Assembly (NCBI RefSeq): GCF_013343005.1
Contig: NZ_CP054491.1
Coordinates: forward strand, 3,382,951 to 3,446,950
Direction of reading: 5' to 3'
Source: Candidatus Reidiella endopervernicosa
GTDB lineage: Bacteria > Pseudomonadota > Gammaproteobacteria > GCF-013343005
DNA: 64,000 nt
In this document: positions 52,158 to 60,290 of the stretch, one piece after another
Position numbering within the stretch: position 1 is the first letter of the stretch
Layout of the letters: each line of letters opens with the position of its first letter
Program-made: the position numbers and the translations under genes
The notes under the pieces: generated by a model
Told to the model about the DNA's origin: nothing
What the model saw: only the letters and a program-made list of their open reading frames with translations
The model's database searches: none

Positions 52158-52722
52158 GTGGCAATTTACAACACAGCATCTGACGCATCGAATACAGCAG
52201 TTCGCGCCTTTCTTACAAAAGTTGGTGAATTTTATCTTGGGCGGTCCTTTAATACTGGCTCAGGCAAAGGGAAAGCAGATTGGGAAAGAATCAGAGATAA
52301 TGTATTTAATGGTGAGTGCGCATACTGTGGCGTTTCTGGTCAACCTCTACAAATAGAACACTTGTTAATGTTCAATAGAACGGAATATGGCCTGCATCAC
52401 CCTGGCAATACCGTACCCTGCTGCAAGGCATGCAATAAACGCGAACGAAAAGAAGACAAAACATATGCAAATTGGATTGAACATCTTCAAGTGGTGTGCA
52501 ACAACAGAAATGAAGACCATCTATTTGGAGCAAGAAAAGAAAAAATAGAAACCAGCATTAATAACGAAGGTTATCCTAATCTAGACGATAAAGAAAAACA
52601 TGCAATCAGAGTAATTGCCAACAGCTTATATGAAAACATAAAAAGCGAATCAAACAAATCTCTTGAACTATATAAGCAATTAGACGAAGCGTTTATACAG
52701 CATGAAGAATAAGCCTTCTAAC
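52136..52722 (+). other. candidate integron gene cassette carrying the HNH gene
   Basis: GTTAGAAGG (52136-52144) and CCTTCTAAC (52714-52722) are exact reverse complements that tightly flank one AT-rich gene. In integron cassettes the bases at the left end pair with the R'' core site of the cassette's own attC in this way. TTCTAACAAGGCGTTCATGC then continues like the left arm of an attC site. Basis: sequence pattern plus general knowledge of cassettes; no integrase or attI is seen here. Confidence 0.45.
52158..52712 (+). CDS. HNH endonuclease domain protein
   Basis: 184 residues with a GTG start. The zinc-binding HNH fold is clear: CAYCGVSGQPLQIEHLL, then HHPGNTVPCCKACNKRERK, with two CxxC pairs and the catalytic H in IEHLL. 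The codons and base content are clearly more AT-rich than the neighbours, pointing to recent transfer. Such lone HNH proteins are often part of phage-defence or toxin units, or cassette cargo. The gene is tightly bounded by complementary 9-base ends (see the cassette entry). Confidence 0.85.
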   Translation: MAIYNTASDASNTAVRAFLTKVGEFYLGRSFNTGSGKGKADWERIRDNVFNGECAYCGVSGQPLQIEHLLMFNRTEYGLHHPGNTVPCCKACNKRERKEDKTYANWIEHLQVVCNNRNEDHLFGARKEKIETSINNEGYPNLDDKEKHAIRVIANSLYENIKSESNKSLELYKQLDEAFIQHEE

Positions 52723-52791
52723 AAGGCGTTCATGCGGGATGTGAACATCCCCGATTAAACGGACACCAACTTCTAACTGAAGGGGTGTTTA

Positions 52792-54249
52792 ATGCCAAAA
52801 TACAATAACCCACGAAAGACGTGGCGCTACACAGATGAATTCAAGGTAAAAGCTGTCCAGCTAAGTTTTCTGGAAGGAGTTCAGGTTAAAGAGGTTGCTG
52901 ACACGCCGGGGAGTCGCTATTTTGCGAAAGTTTGTTTTGGGCATCCAAGCCCAAGCAAACAGCAAAAACTTCACGCGACCGTTTATGCCTGCGGCGCCCC
53001 GACCGTCCTGCGTTCGTTGCGTAATCACCTCTTCGCTGCTCTACACAACTCCCTCAGTGACTCTACGCCGACATAAAGCCGCTGCTGCATCTTCTCCGTC
53101 GTTCGCTCGCGCTCTCAACTACGAATAGGCAGACGGCGTCGACTATCGGGGACTAACCGCCCTCACTTCGCTCTCCATGGCGGTCAGCGCTCGACATCCA
53201 TCCGTTTATGCTGTCACGATGGCGAAAGAGTATCGAGAAGGTGTGATTGTGGCAGATAAGAGAAAAAGGTGACCAGTATTCGCCGAGAAGCTTCTGAGCT
53301 GGATAAGATGAAGAAGCTGAAAAAGGAGGTTGCCCGACTCAAGCAGGAGAATGATCTGCTAAAAAGTGGCAACGGTTTCTTGCGGAAGAACATCAGAACG
53401 ATATCGATTCATCCAGAGAAACCGGAAACTCGGAGTAAAGTACATGTGCGAGTGGCTGGGCGTGTCCCGCAGTGGCTATTATGACTGGTGCAAACGCCCA
53501 GCGGCTGAAAGAACAAAGGAAGATGCGTACCTGACCAGAAAGATCGTGAAAATTCATCGTCAGAATCGCGGCGTCTATGGCAGCCAAGAATACATCAGAC
53601 ACCGCGCAATCAAGGCGTTCGCATCGGCAAGAAGCGTGTTGAGCGCCTGATGCGAGATAATGGCGTGGTTGGCCGAGTCGTTAAAGTTACGCGACGACAG
53701 CCTGGATTAAAACGATTTAAAGCTGAGGGTGAAAACCTGAAACGGCTTGCGCCGAACCCAGACAAGATCAATCAAGTGTGGGTTGGAGATGTTACCTACT
53801 TGAAGGTAAAAGGCGCATGGCGATATTTGGCCACAGTAATGGAGGTATTTAGCCGTCGAATTATTGGGTGGTCTTTAGGTCGAGATAGAACAACCAATCT
53901 CACGCTTAAAGCGCTAAGGCATGCACTCAGGGACAGGGAGCCAGAGAAGGGAATGATATTTCATACAGATCGAGGGATTGAGTACACAGCACATCGATTC
54001 AGAAATGAGTTAAAAGGCATGAAATCCGCCACAGTGTAAACCGTCCTGGCTACTGCACGAGATAATGGACACATGGAATCATTTTTTCACACATTAAAGG
54101 CAGAACTGATTCGTGGATCGCACTTCGATCATGATGTTAAATTACGGTTTGCACTAAACAGCTATATCAATCAATTCTATAATCACCGAAGAATGCATTC
54201 GGGGATTGGGTATATACCACCAGCTTATTATGAGCGGATGGTTGCGTGA
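52792..54249 (+). pseudogene. IS3-family transposase (orfA and orfB), interrupted and frameshifted
   Basis: OrfA begins YNNPRKTWRYTDEFKVKAVQ and reaches EVADT, where R280 copy 8 intrudes. It resumes LDIHPFMLSRWRKEYREGV, a clean in-frame join after removal of 284 bases. Later single-base losses break the frame near 53265, 53364, 53405, 53605 and 54020-54060. OrfB pieces include KLGVKYMCEWLGVSRSGYYD, VWVGDVTYLKVKGAWRYLAT, and the DDE-end region NGHMESFFHTLKAELI. The element cannot encode a working transposase as written. Confidence 0.85.
52906..53189 (+). repeat. R280 repeat, copy 8 (inside the IS3 transposase)
   Basis: 284 bases, sense orientation. Flanks gctgacacg and ctcgacatc join to a standard IS3 OrfA sequence. 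This shows that R280 moved after the IS3 element had arrived. CTCACTTCGCTCTCC subtype. Confidence 0.95.
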
Positions 54250-54286
54250 AAATAGCGTGTCCGATTTATCGGGTGAAGATCAATGT

Positions 54287-54325
54287 GAAACAGCATACGC
54301 CCTTAATTAGGCGTTAATTACCAAT
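54287..54325 (+). other. possible right arm of an attC site
   Basis: Reads GCATACGCCCTTAATTAGGC then GTTAATT. GCATACGCCCTT can pair with AAGGCGTTCATGC at 52723-52735, on the far side of the IS3 element, and the spacing to GTTAATT is like that of L' and R' sites in attC. If so, the IS3 element landed inside the attC of the HNH cassette. Confidence 0.35.
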
Positions 54326-54448
54326 ATCCAACACACCAAATAACTATGGTTAGCGTTAATACTTGAGATGTCCATATATTAAAAACAAGCACCAACCAAC
54401 GGCATTTTCGCCGACCGACATCATTCAACAAGGAAGAGGACTGCAGGA

Positions 54449-54861
54449 TGCAAGACTCGGGGAGTCGCTATTTTGCGAAAGTTTGTTTTGGGCATCCAAG
54501 CCCAAGCAAACAGCAAAAACTTAACGCGACCATTTATGCCTACGGCGCCCCGACGTCCTGCGTACGTTGCGTAATCACCTCTTCGCGGCTCTACACAACT
54601 CCCTCAGTGACTCTACGCCAACATAAAGCCGCTGCTGCATCTTCTTCGTCGTCCGCTCGCGCTCTCAACTACGAATATGCGGACGGCGTCGACTATCGCG
54701 GACTAACCGCCTTCGCTTCGCTATCCATGGCGGTCAGCGCTGGTAAAGACCACTATAAAAACAACAACCAATAGCGAGAGCTATGGGCGACAACCCACAA
54801 CGTCAGCCCCACCTTCACCGTTAACCGCTGGCTATTGAATACAACCCACTTGATCGCGCCA
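54449..54861 (+). pseudogene. small open frame split by R280 copy 9 (uncertain)
   Basis: ATG at 54449 follows AAGGAAGAGG and reads MQD before the repeat. After removal of 54459-54739 the frame continues LVKTTIKTTTNSESYGRQPT to a TGA near 54840, about 35 residues. Nothing marks it as a known protein, and low-complexity threonine runs make chance possible. It is recorded because the repeat again rejoins an open frame. Confidence 0.25.
54459..54739 (+). repeat. R280 repeat, copy 9
   Basis: 281 bases, from TCGGGGAGTCGC to GGCGGTCAGCG, CTTCGCTTCGCTATCC subtype, with ACCATTTATGCCTAC and CGCCAACATAAAG variants. Flanks are atgcaagac and ctggtaaag. It lies in the accessory block between the IS3 element and the methyltransferase gene. 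One frame is open through the whole copy. Confidence 0.94.
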
Positions 54862-54882
54862 ATTTGAGAACCGGAGAATCAG

Positions 54883-55702
54883 ATGAAACACATTCACAGC
54901 TATTACTCTCCGAATGACTTATATAACAAAATAATCGATGGCCTTAATAATCTCGGAAAAGACTTATCAGAAATCACACCCGACGACCTTCAGCCAGTGG
55001 ATGAGTTTCACATCCGCGGGGACACAGCTACAAACGAACTCATAAAACTCGCCAACTTCACACCGGACATGCAAATTCTCGATGTTGGCTGTGGCGTTGG
55101 CGGCTCAACACGGCGCCTGTCACATGAAACAGGATGCTACGTAACCGGCATAGATTTGAGCGATGAATATATTGATGCCGCCGAAAGATTGACCGACCTA
55201 CTAAAAATGCAGGATCGCGTTAAGTTCGAAGCCGCAAGCGCGCTCGACTTACCATTTGACGACAACACCTTTGATGGTGCCTGGTCGATTCAGATGAATA
55301 TGAACGTCGAAGACAAGCTTGGCTGGTTAAAAGAAGTATTCCGCGCCATCAAACCAGGCGGTCGAGCTGTTCTGTATGAAGTATGTGGCCACAAAAACAC
55401 ACCTGTCTATTTTCCAGTGCCGTGGGCACAGGACAGCTCCATGAGTTTTCTGTACCACCAGAGCCATTTCGGGAAGTTATTACATCGGCCGGATTCGATA
55501 TCGAGGTCTGGAATGACAAGACCGATCTGTCAAAGGAGGCATTTTCACAAATGGCAGAACCAACGGGTGAGCCAAACCTACCGGAACTCGGAGTACATAT
55601 GCTGGTCGGAAACGACATACTAACTAAAGCATACAACCTTCATCGCAACCTTGATGATGAACGAGTCAGCTTGATTGAGACCGTCGCCGTTAAATCTATG
55701 TG
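54883..55702 (+). pseudogene. SAM-dependent methyltransferase, one frameshift
   Basis: About 272 residues. The first frame has FTPDMQILDVGCGVGGSTRR (motif I), CYVTGIDLSDEYIDAAERL and LPFDDNTFDGAWSIQMNMNV, typical of a class I small-molecule methyltransferase of the UbiE/sarcosine type. A one-base change near 55455 moves the rest to another frame: VPPEPFREVITSAGFDIEVW through to a TGA at about 55702. The two parts together make one complete protein. ACCGGAGAATCAG precedes the ATG. Base use is AT-rich like the HNH gene. Confidence 0.75.
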
Positions 55703-55869
55703 ACAACTCAAGTTTGAACATATACCCAAAACATCAAGAGCACAGCGCGCGTTATATGCCGGGGCAGAGTGAAGATCACACTGCCCCAAAACTCATCCAC
55801 TAGTCCAAATTACGCATAGTCACTCTATACCCCAAACAATAAGCCACTAAAAAATACAAGGAAATACAT

Positions 55870-56047
55870 ATGAACCATGATGACCTTAGAAATCAGTATG
55901 AGGCGATGACATATTGAAAAACTCACGGAACTTAAAAACGATGCTGTACTATCCGCCGAAGTTATCAATATTCTCGATGAAGTATTAAGCACAAAACCAG
56001 GTGAAACACCCCTAAAATCAAACAACAAACAAGCAATACAAATATAG
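55870..56047 (+). pseudogene. small hypothetical protein, one frameshift
   Basis: From ATG 55870 (AAGGA 7 bases upstream) the frame reads NHDDLRNQYEAM and stops after 16 codons. In the next frame it goes on IEKLTELKNDAVLSAEVINI to TAG 56045. Joined, it is a helical ~59-residue protein. Function unknown. It shares the AT-rich composition of the accessory block. Confidence 0.4.
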
Positions 56048-56140
56048 GCGCACCTATTGAAACCCGTAAGAATCATATGTTAGCCATACTGAAAACCCTC
56101 CATTATTAAGCTCATTATTCAATTTTTAGCAGCTCTAGGC

Positions 56141-56332
56141 ATGTTGAGCGGGGTCTTCCTATTTATGCTGTTTTGGCCCAATGATTCGATCGCACCCATA
56201 GACAAAACCGTATCATACTCAATATCTATTGCCTGGCTTATGGCCGGAATAATAGAAGCTGCGCTATTTTCCGCAATTGAACTAGGACTCAAATACTTAA
56301 AGGCAACATACATAAATACAAAGCACTCCTAA
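56141..56332 (+). CDS. small membrane protein, unknown
   Basis: A 63-residue frame with two hydrophobic helices (GVFLFMLFWPND and IAWLMAGIIEAALFSAIELG). The upstream part IIKLIIQFLAALG is open in the same frame without a start, and an ATG at 56077 (MLAILKTL) lies one base out of frame, so the real gene may start there with an indel between. Function unknown. Confidence 0.4.
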   Translation: MLSGVFLFMLFWPNDSIAPIDKTVSYSISIAWLMAGIIEAALFSAIELGLKYLKATYINTKHS

Positions 56333-56632
56333 CGTGAATTAACAACCAATGGGATCAGAACGTTTGATTGAACTCCAACACTAGAGCATTTCACTTAATA
56401 GTTAATACCTCCATCGGGTTAATCCTCCCCACTCCAACACCGAGCATCGGATCGATTTCAGAATTGAGTGAGTAGCTGCCTGAGCGTAGCGAGTTTCTGC
56501 TTACGCCTGAATTCGTGATAAGTGATGGAACCCAAAGGGTGATGTGGTGGGGTGATGGTTTTGTGTGATTTTGCCGAATCAAAAGCACCACGCCGCGCGG
56601 GTTCGCGAACCCGCATTAAAACAGCGACACAC
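56333..56632. other. intergenic region at the end of the accessory block
   Basis: About 300 bases with no gene. GTGAATTAAC at 56334-56343 may be another recombination-site remnant. An 18-base perfect palindrome GCGGGTTCGCGAACCCGC lies at 56597-56614, just beyond the end of the rhodanese gene, and may terminate or stabilise its transcript. Confidence 0.4.
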
Positions 56633-57118
56633 TCAGGATTTCTTCCGACTCTCCGGACTCTTCTGATAGTCCAACAACTTGTTAGCAAAATACCGATCTC
56701 CCAACTCTGGATCGATGGGATTACCCTCCATATCGACCAGTGGCAGATCGAACTCATTCCAACCACGCAGACCGGTCTTCAGTGAGGTAACGTGTTTGTA
56801 GCCCATCTGCATCAGGGTGTAGGCGGCAAACACACTGCGACTACCTGATCGACAGACCACCACGATCTGTCGGTCTCGCGCCTCGACCAGCTCCGGCTCG
56901 GTCTCTTCATGATCCCACTCCACTGCCGTCTCAAGAATGCCTCGCGGCACATGCAGAGAACCATCTATCTTCATTGTGTCGTATTCCTGATTTTCACGTA
57001 CATCCAGGAATAGCAGATCGTCACCCGCCTCCACTCTCTCAGCCACATCCCAGGGAAAACACTCCTTAATGTGCGGTGAGATTTCTTCGACAAAGTCTTT
57101 ATAGGTACGACGTTTCAT
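56633..57118 (-). CDS. rhodanese-domain protein
   Basis: 161 residues. The single rhodanese domain has DDLLFLDVRENQEYDTMKIDG and the active-site loop VVVCRSGSRSVFAAYTL with the catalytic cysteine. A ~45-residue C-terminal tail follows (DMEGNPIDPELGDRYFANKL). Such proteins carry sulfane sulfur; the acceptor is unknown. It is convergent with the AT-rich accessory genes and marks the return to typical chromosomal sequence. Confidence 0.88.
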   Translation of the reverse strand: MKRRTYKDFVEEISPHIKECFPWDVAERVEAGDDLLFLDVRENQEYDTMKIDGSLHVPRGILETAVEWDHEETEPELVEARDRQIVVVCRSGSRSVFAAYTLMQMGYKHVTSLKTGLRGWNEFDLPLVDMEGNPIDPELGDRYFANKLLDYQKSPESRKKS

Positions 57119-57218
57119 AGCTACTCGGAGTATTTTGTATGCAGAACATTATTGTAAGTCATTTAGAAGCCGGGCAGATCATTATCTCATCTCTGCACAT
57201 CCTTACAATCGAGGAACA

Positions 57219-57500
57219 CCGGGAGTCGCTATTTTTGCGAAAGTTTGTTTTGGGCATCAAAGCCCAAGCAAACAGCAAAAACTTCACGCGACCGTTTATG
57301 CCTGCGGCGCCCGACCGTCCTGCGTACGTTGCGTAATCACCTCTTCGCGGCTCTACACAACTCCCTCAGTGACTCTACGCCGACATAAAGCCGCTGCTGC
57401 ATCTTCTCCGTCGTTCGCTCGCGCTCTCAACTACGAATAGGCAGACGGCGTCGACTATCGGGACTAACCGCCCTCACTTCGCTCTCCATGGCGGTCAGCG
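57219..57500 (+). repeat. R280 repeat, copy 10
   Basis: 282 bases, from CCGGGAGTCGC to GGCGGTCAGCG, CTCACTTCGCTCTCC subtype. Flanks are gaggaaca and acagcaaaag. It is intergenic and ends 11 bases before a Rho-independent terminator. Confidence 0.95.
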
Positions 57501-57510
57501 ACAGCAAAAG

Positions 57511-57540
57511 TGTGTCTGGTTCTCACCAGACACCCTTTTC
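57511..57540 (+). terminator. Rho-independent terminator
   Basis: A perfect 9-base stem GTGTCTGGT / ACCAGACAC with a TCTC loop and a CCTTTTC tail on the plus strand. No plus-strand gene is clearly upstream, so it may end a short untranslated transcript or serve as a remnant. Confidence 0.75.
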
Positions 57541-57674
57541 AATTTTCTACAATCCTCTCGACCGGAGCCGTGCGGCTCATCTGCAAACCGTATATGAACA
57601 GTGTAGTGATCAATATTCCAAATAAACAAACATTAGACCTGACACCAATTCTTCCAATTTCCTGACAGAGCTAA

Positions 57675-58668
57675 CTAACCAGAAGTTTCACGATTAGAGA
57701 GCTCATCGAGTGCATCATTAATTCGGTACTCTGCGCTCAGCGCCACCTGGTTATGCAAAACACCCACAACAAATAGCGGCAACATGAACATCATCATCCA
57801 GATAACGATCTGCTGCTCCATATCTTTCTTTCTGCTGTCGGAGAAGTCGAACAGTGTCACCTGCCTATCCCTGATATCATATTTGGTGTAAAACGCATCT
57901 CGTGACATCGTCTCGCGGTCCTTTAAAATCGCCTCAAAATCCCCGAGGTAACGTCCGCGAAAGTCTCCCCGATCATCCAGCGCCTCTAACACCATGGTAC
58001 CGAATGATGTTGTGGCAAATCGTGCCGCATTAACCCCTACACTCTCCATTGTTCCCGCTGTGAAGGTCCAACTGAACTTCTCAGCGAAGAGCGCGTTATC
58101 AATCAGTTTAATTGTGGGGAGATAAGCGAAAGCGACCAATACGACAAACACTAACGTCAGAACCTTGAGCCGAACTCCATTCGTGCGAAAGTCGCTTTTA
58201 CCGAAGTTACCAAAAAGCTTGAACAGCATGGAAAAGAGATTCAGCACCGGTAGCGCTGCCAGTAACGCAAAGAATGAGACGAAAACGCGCGTAAAGAAAC
58301 GCCCCATCATGCCTGGAGTCTTGTTGCCCTTGATTCTCCAGTAGTAGCCGGTGTTTCGATTAACAAAGCGGTAGGTCTGGACACTTCTCTTGCCCGATAT
58401 CAGTGATACCTGACGGCCTTCAAGCACATCAAGATTGGAGTTATTGAACTGATAGCTTTCTTCACGCCCGGCTTCATCCTTGACCCAGATCTTTTGTACC
58501 TGATGATGTCTAACGCTGCTGGTAACGGGGGGTAGTTGATGTATGTGCAACGCCGTTGGTTACGGTGGTATGTGAGCCACCCCCTGAGACTTCTGTTGAG
58601 CTATAACGCTGATCTTCAAATCCGTTAACAACGCCGCGAATAACGGCCGCCTGTTTTTCCACACCCAT
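57675..58668 (-). pseudogene. three-helix membrane protein, frameshift at a G6 tract
   Basis: The main frame (58550 down) encodes VTSSVRHHQVQKIWVKDEAG and later three membrane segments (FFTRVFVSFFALLAALPVL, VLTLVFVVLVAFAYLPTIK, and IVIWMMMFMLPLFVVGVL). A second frame from ATG 58668 (AAGGGA upstream) reads MGVEKQAAVIRGVVNGFEDQ and SSTEVSGGGSHTTVTNGV, then shifts at a run of six G (plus strand 58527-58532). Joined they give ~330 residues. The tract could be a phase-variable switch, a decay mutation or a base error. Function unknown. Confidence 0.55.
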
Positions 58669-59002
58669 AACAACATCCCTTTTTTATTTTATTATTGGAT
58701 GACAATATAACAGATGCAACTCGGTCGTTTCGAACCATAAAACTGATCGATATCAACAAAAGAACTGTAATCATCCAAATGACAATTGCTTATCTTCTGA
58801 GGAAACACAACCCTCAATAACAAACGCCATTAGCCCAACCAACTTGATTCACCCCTATACTTTTCATCGCTTTTATTCTTAGCTAAAACTCACCCAACAC
58901 AACTGCAATCCAAATAAAAAGGGCACCCTACTCACGAAGGGCGCCCCTCTTTCTATATTAACAGCGAGCCATCCGGCAATGCCGAGTGGATCACCTACTC
59001 AA
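58669..59002. other. intergenic region
   Basis: 334 bases with no gene. It is AT-rich in its left part, probably the promoter of the three-helix membrane protein gene, and holds a terminator at its right end. Confidence 0.5.
58914..58950 (-). terminator. Rho-independent terminator for the OmpA-like gene
   Basis: On the minus strand a stem GGGCGCCCT / AGGGTGCCC (one G-U pair) with an 8-base loop is followed by TTTTTATTT. It lies about 50 bases after the end of the OmpA-like gene. Confidence 0.8.
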
Positions 59003-59891
59003 CTATCGAGCAATTTCAAACACCACACGACGGTTCATCATACGACCTTCGGCGTTATCGTTGCTGGCAACCGGATCGCTCTCACCCATGCCCTTACTAC
59101 TAAGCATACCGCGCGAGATTCCCTTGCCTGACAGATAGCTTGCTACAGCCGCTGCGCGACGCTCTGAGAGCCCCATGTTGTAACCTGCCGCACCCATGCT
59201 GTCGGTGTGACCAATAACGTTACCCCTTAACATCGGGACGACCATTAAGCACATCAGCCAGACCATCAAGCACAAGCTTCGACTCGGGCTTCAGCTCGGC
59301 CGAGTTGGTCTCGAACAGCACGTTGTTGAGCACGATCTCGAACATGCAGCCGTCGCTATCAACCTTGGCACCCTTCGGTGTGCCGGGGCACTTGTCCATG
59401 TAGTCATAGACACCGTCACCATCGCTATCGAGGGGGCAACCGACTGCATTAACTGGTGCACCCTTCGGGTGTTGGGGCACTGGTCTTTCATATCGACCAC
59501 ACCGTCACCATCGCTATCGAGCTGACAACCCTTGGTATCGACCGCTGCACCCTTGGGTGTATCGGGACACTGATCATGCATATCAACCACACCATCCCCA
59601 TCGCTATCGAGCGGACAGCCAACAGCATCGACGGCCACACCCTTGGGTGTGTCGGGGCAGCGATCCTTGTCATCGAGCACACCGTCACCATCACTATCGA
59701 GTACCGCGCCACACGGCACGTGTCGGCGGGATACCGTACTGGGTCTTCCAGCACTCGCCGTAGGCGTTCATTGGGATCACTCCACGACTATCTTTGGAGT
59801 AGCGATCTACCGCCTGAGCGGAGAATGAACAGATGGCGAGCAGCAAGCCACCGACCACTCCGTATGCAAACTTGTTTGCCTGTTTATTCAT
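59003..59891 (-). pseudogene. OmpA-family protein with thrombospondin type 3 repeats, frameshifted
   Basis: A signal peptide (VVGGLLLAICSFSAQA) and an N-terminal stretch [14 protein letters not shown] are followed by at least four calcium-binding DSDGDGV-x-D repeats with CPDTPKG spacers, then an OmpA/Pal peptidoglycan-binding domain ([39 protein letters not shown] and MNRRVVFEI). Single-base shifts near 59715, 59470 and 59235 put the parts in three frames. Joined, the protein would be ~295 residues, an outer-membrane to cell-wall anchor. Whether the shifts are real is open. Confidence 0.8.
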
Positions 59892-60290
59892 TATTTGTCC
59901 CCTTCAAGTCTGATTTGAGTCTGAGATACTCAATTTCAATTATTCAATTCGTTATCACTTCTCTGGTATGTCCACGCCACCGACGCAATATACGTAGCCA
60001 CGTTCTCAATATAGTCCTATTTTTCAGAACTATTTCCCAAGCCCAGATAAGGATTCGTTTAGCCTAGCCAGAAACTTAACTTATCAAGGGCTATTACCGA
60101 TATCCTCACCTCGATTGCGGTCAAATTCATCTCTCCTCTCTTCATTTAATATCAATTAAGTGGAATCGGACTCAGTAATGTCAGATAGTGTCACACAAGC
60201 CGAGCTAAAGAGTATTAAGCTTGGTGCCGTTATAAATATGGCCTGATAAAACTTCTTGCGAAGTAACAACCTATTTAAAGGACTCAGAAC

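Larger units (their letters stand above)
52740..54282 (+). mobile_element. IS3-family insertion sequence, degraded, containing R280 copy 8
   Basis: Imperfect terminal inverted repeats of about 27 bases: TGTGAACATCCCCGATTAAA at 52740 and its relative ending at 54282 (complement TGATCTTCACCCGATAAATC), both followed by CGGACAC. Between them are remains of orfA and orfB. It interrupts the candidate attC site that follows the HNH gene. Without the repeat the element would be about 1.26 kb, normal for this family. Confidence 0.82.
57119..57674. other. intergenic region with R280 copy 10 and a terminator
   Basis: 556 bases. A weak plus-strand frame starts at 57139 (GGAG upstream) and would run on past the repeat if it were removed, through the terminator hairpin at 57511, to a TGA near 57590. 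Because it crosses a strong terminator I do not call it a gene. It may be the site of a short transcript ending at the terminator. Confidence 0.4.

Noticed and set aside
52792..53700. Programmed -1 frameshift of an IS3 transposase
   Set aside because: IS3 elements use one programmed shift between orfA and orfB, but here there are at least five separate shifts, so the element is simply damaged or misread.
28905..54739. R280 as a translated in-frame insert, like Rickettsia palindromic elements
   Set aside because: Copy lengths vary modulo 3 and most sense or antisense copies introduce stops within the host frame, so read-through is not kept.
57139..57590. A 58-residue protein restored by removing R280 copy 10
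   Set aside because: The frame runs through a strong Rho-independent terminator, which is unlikely inside a coding region.
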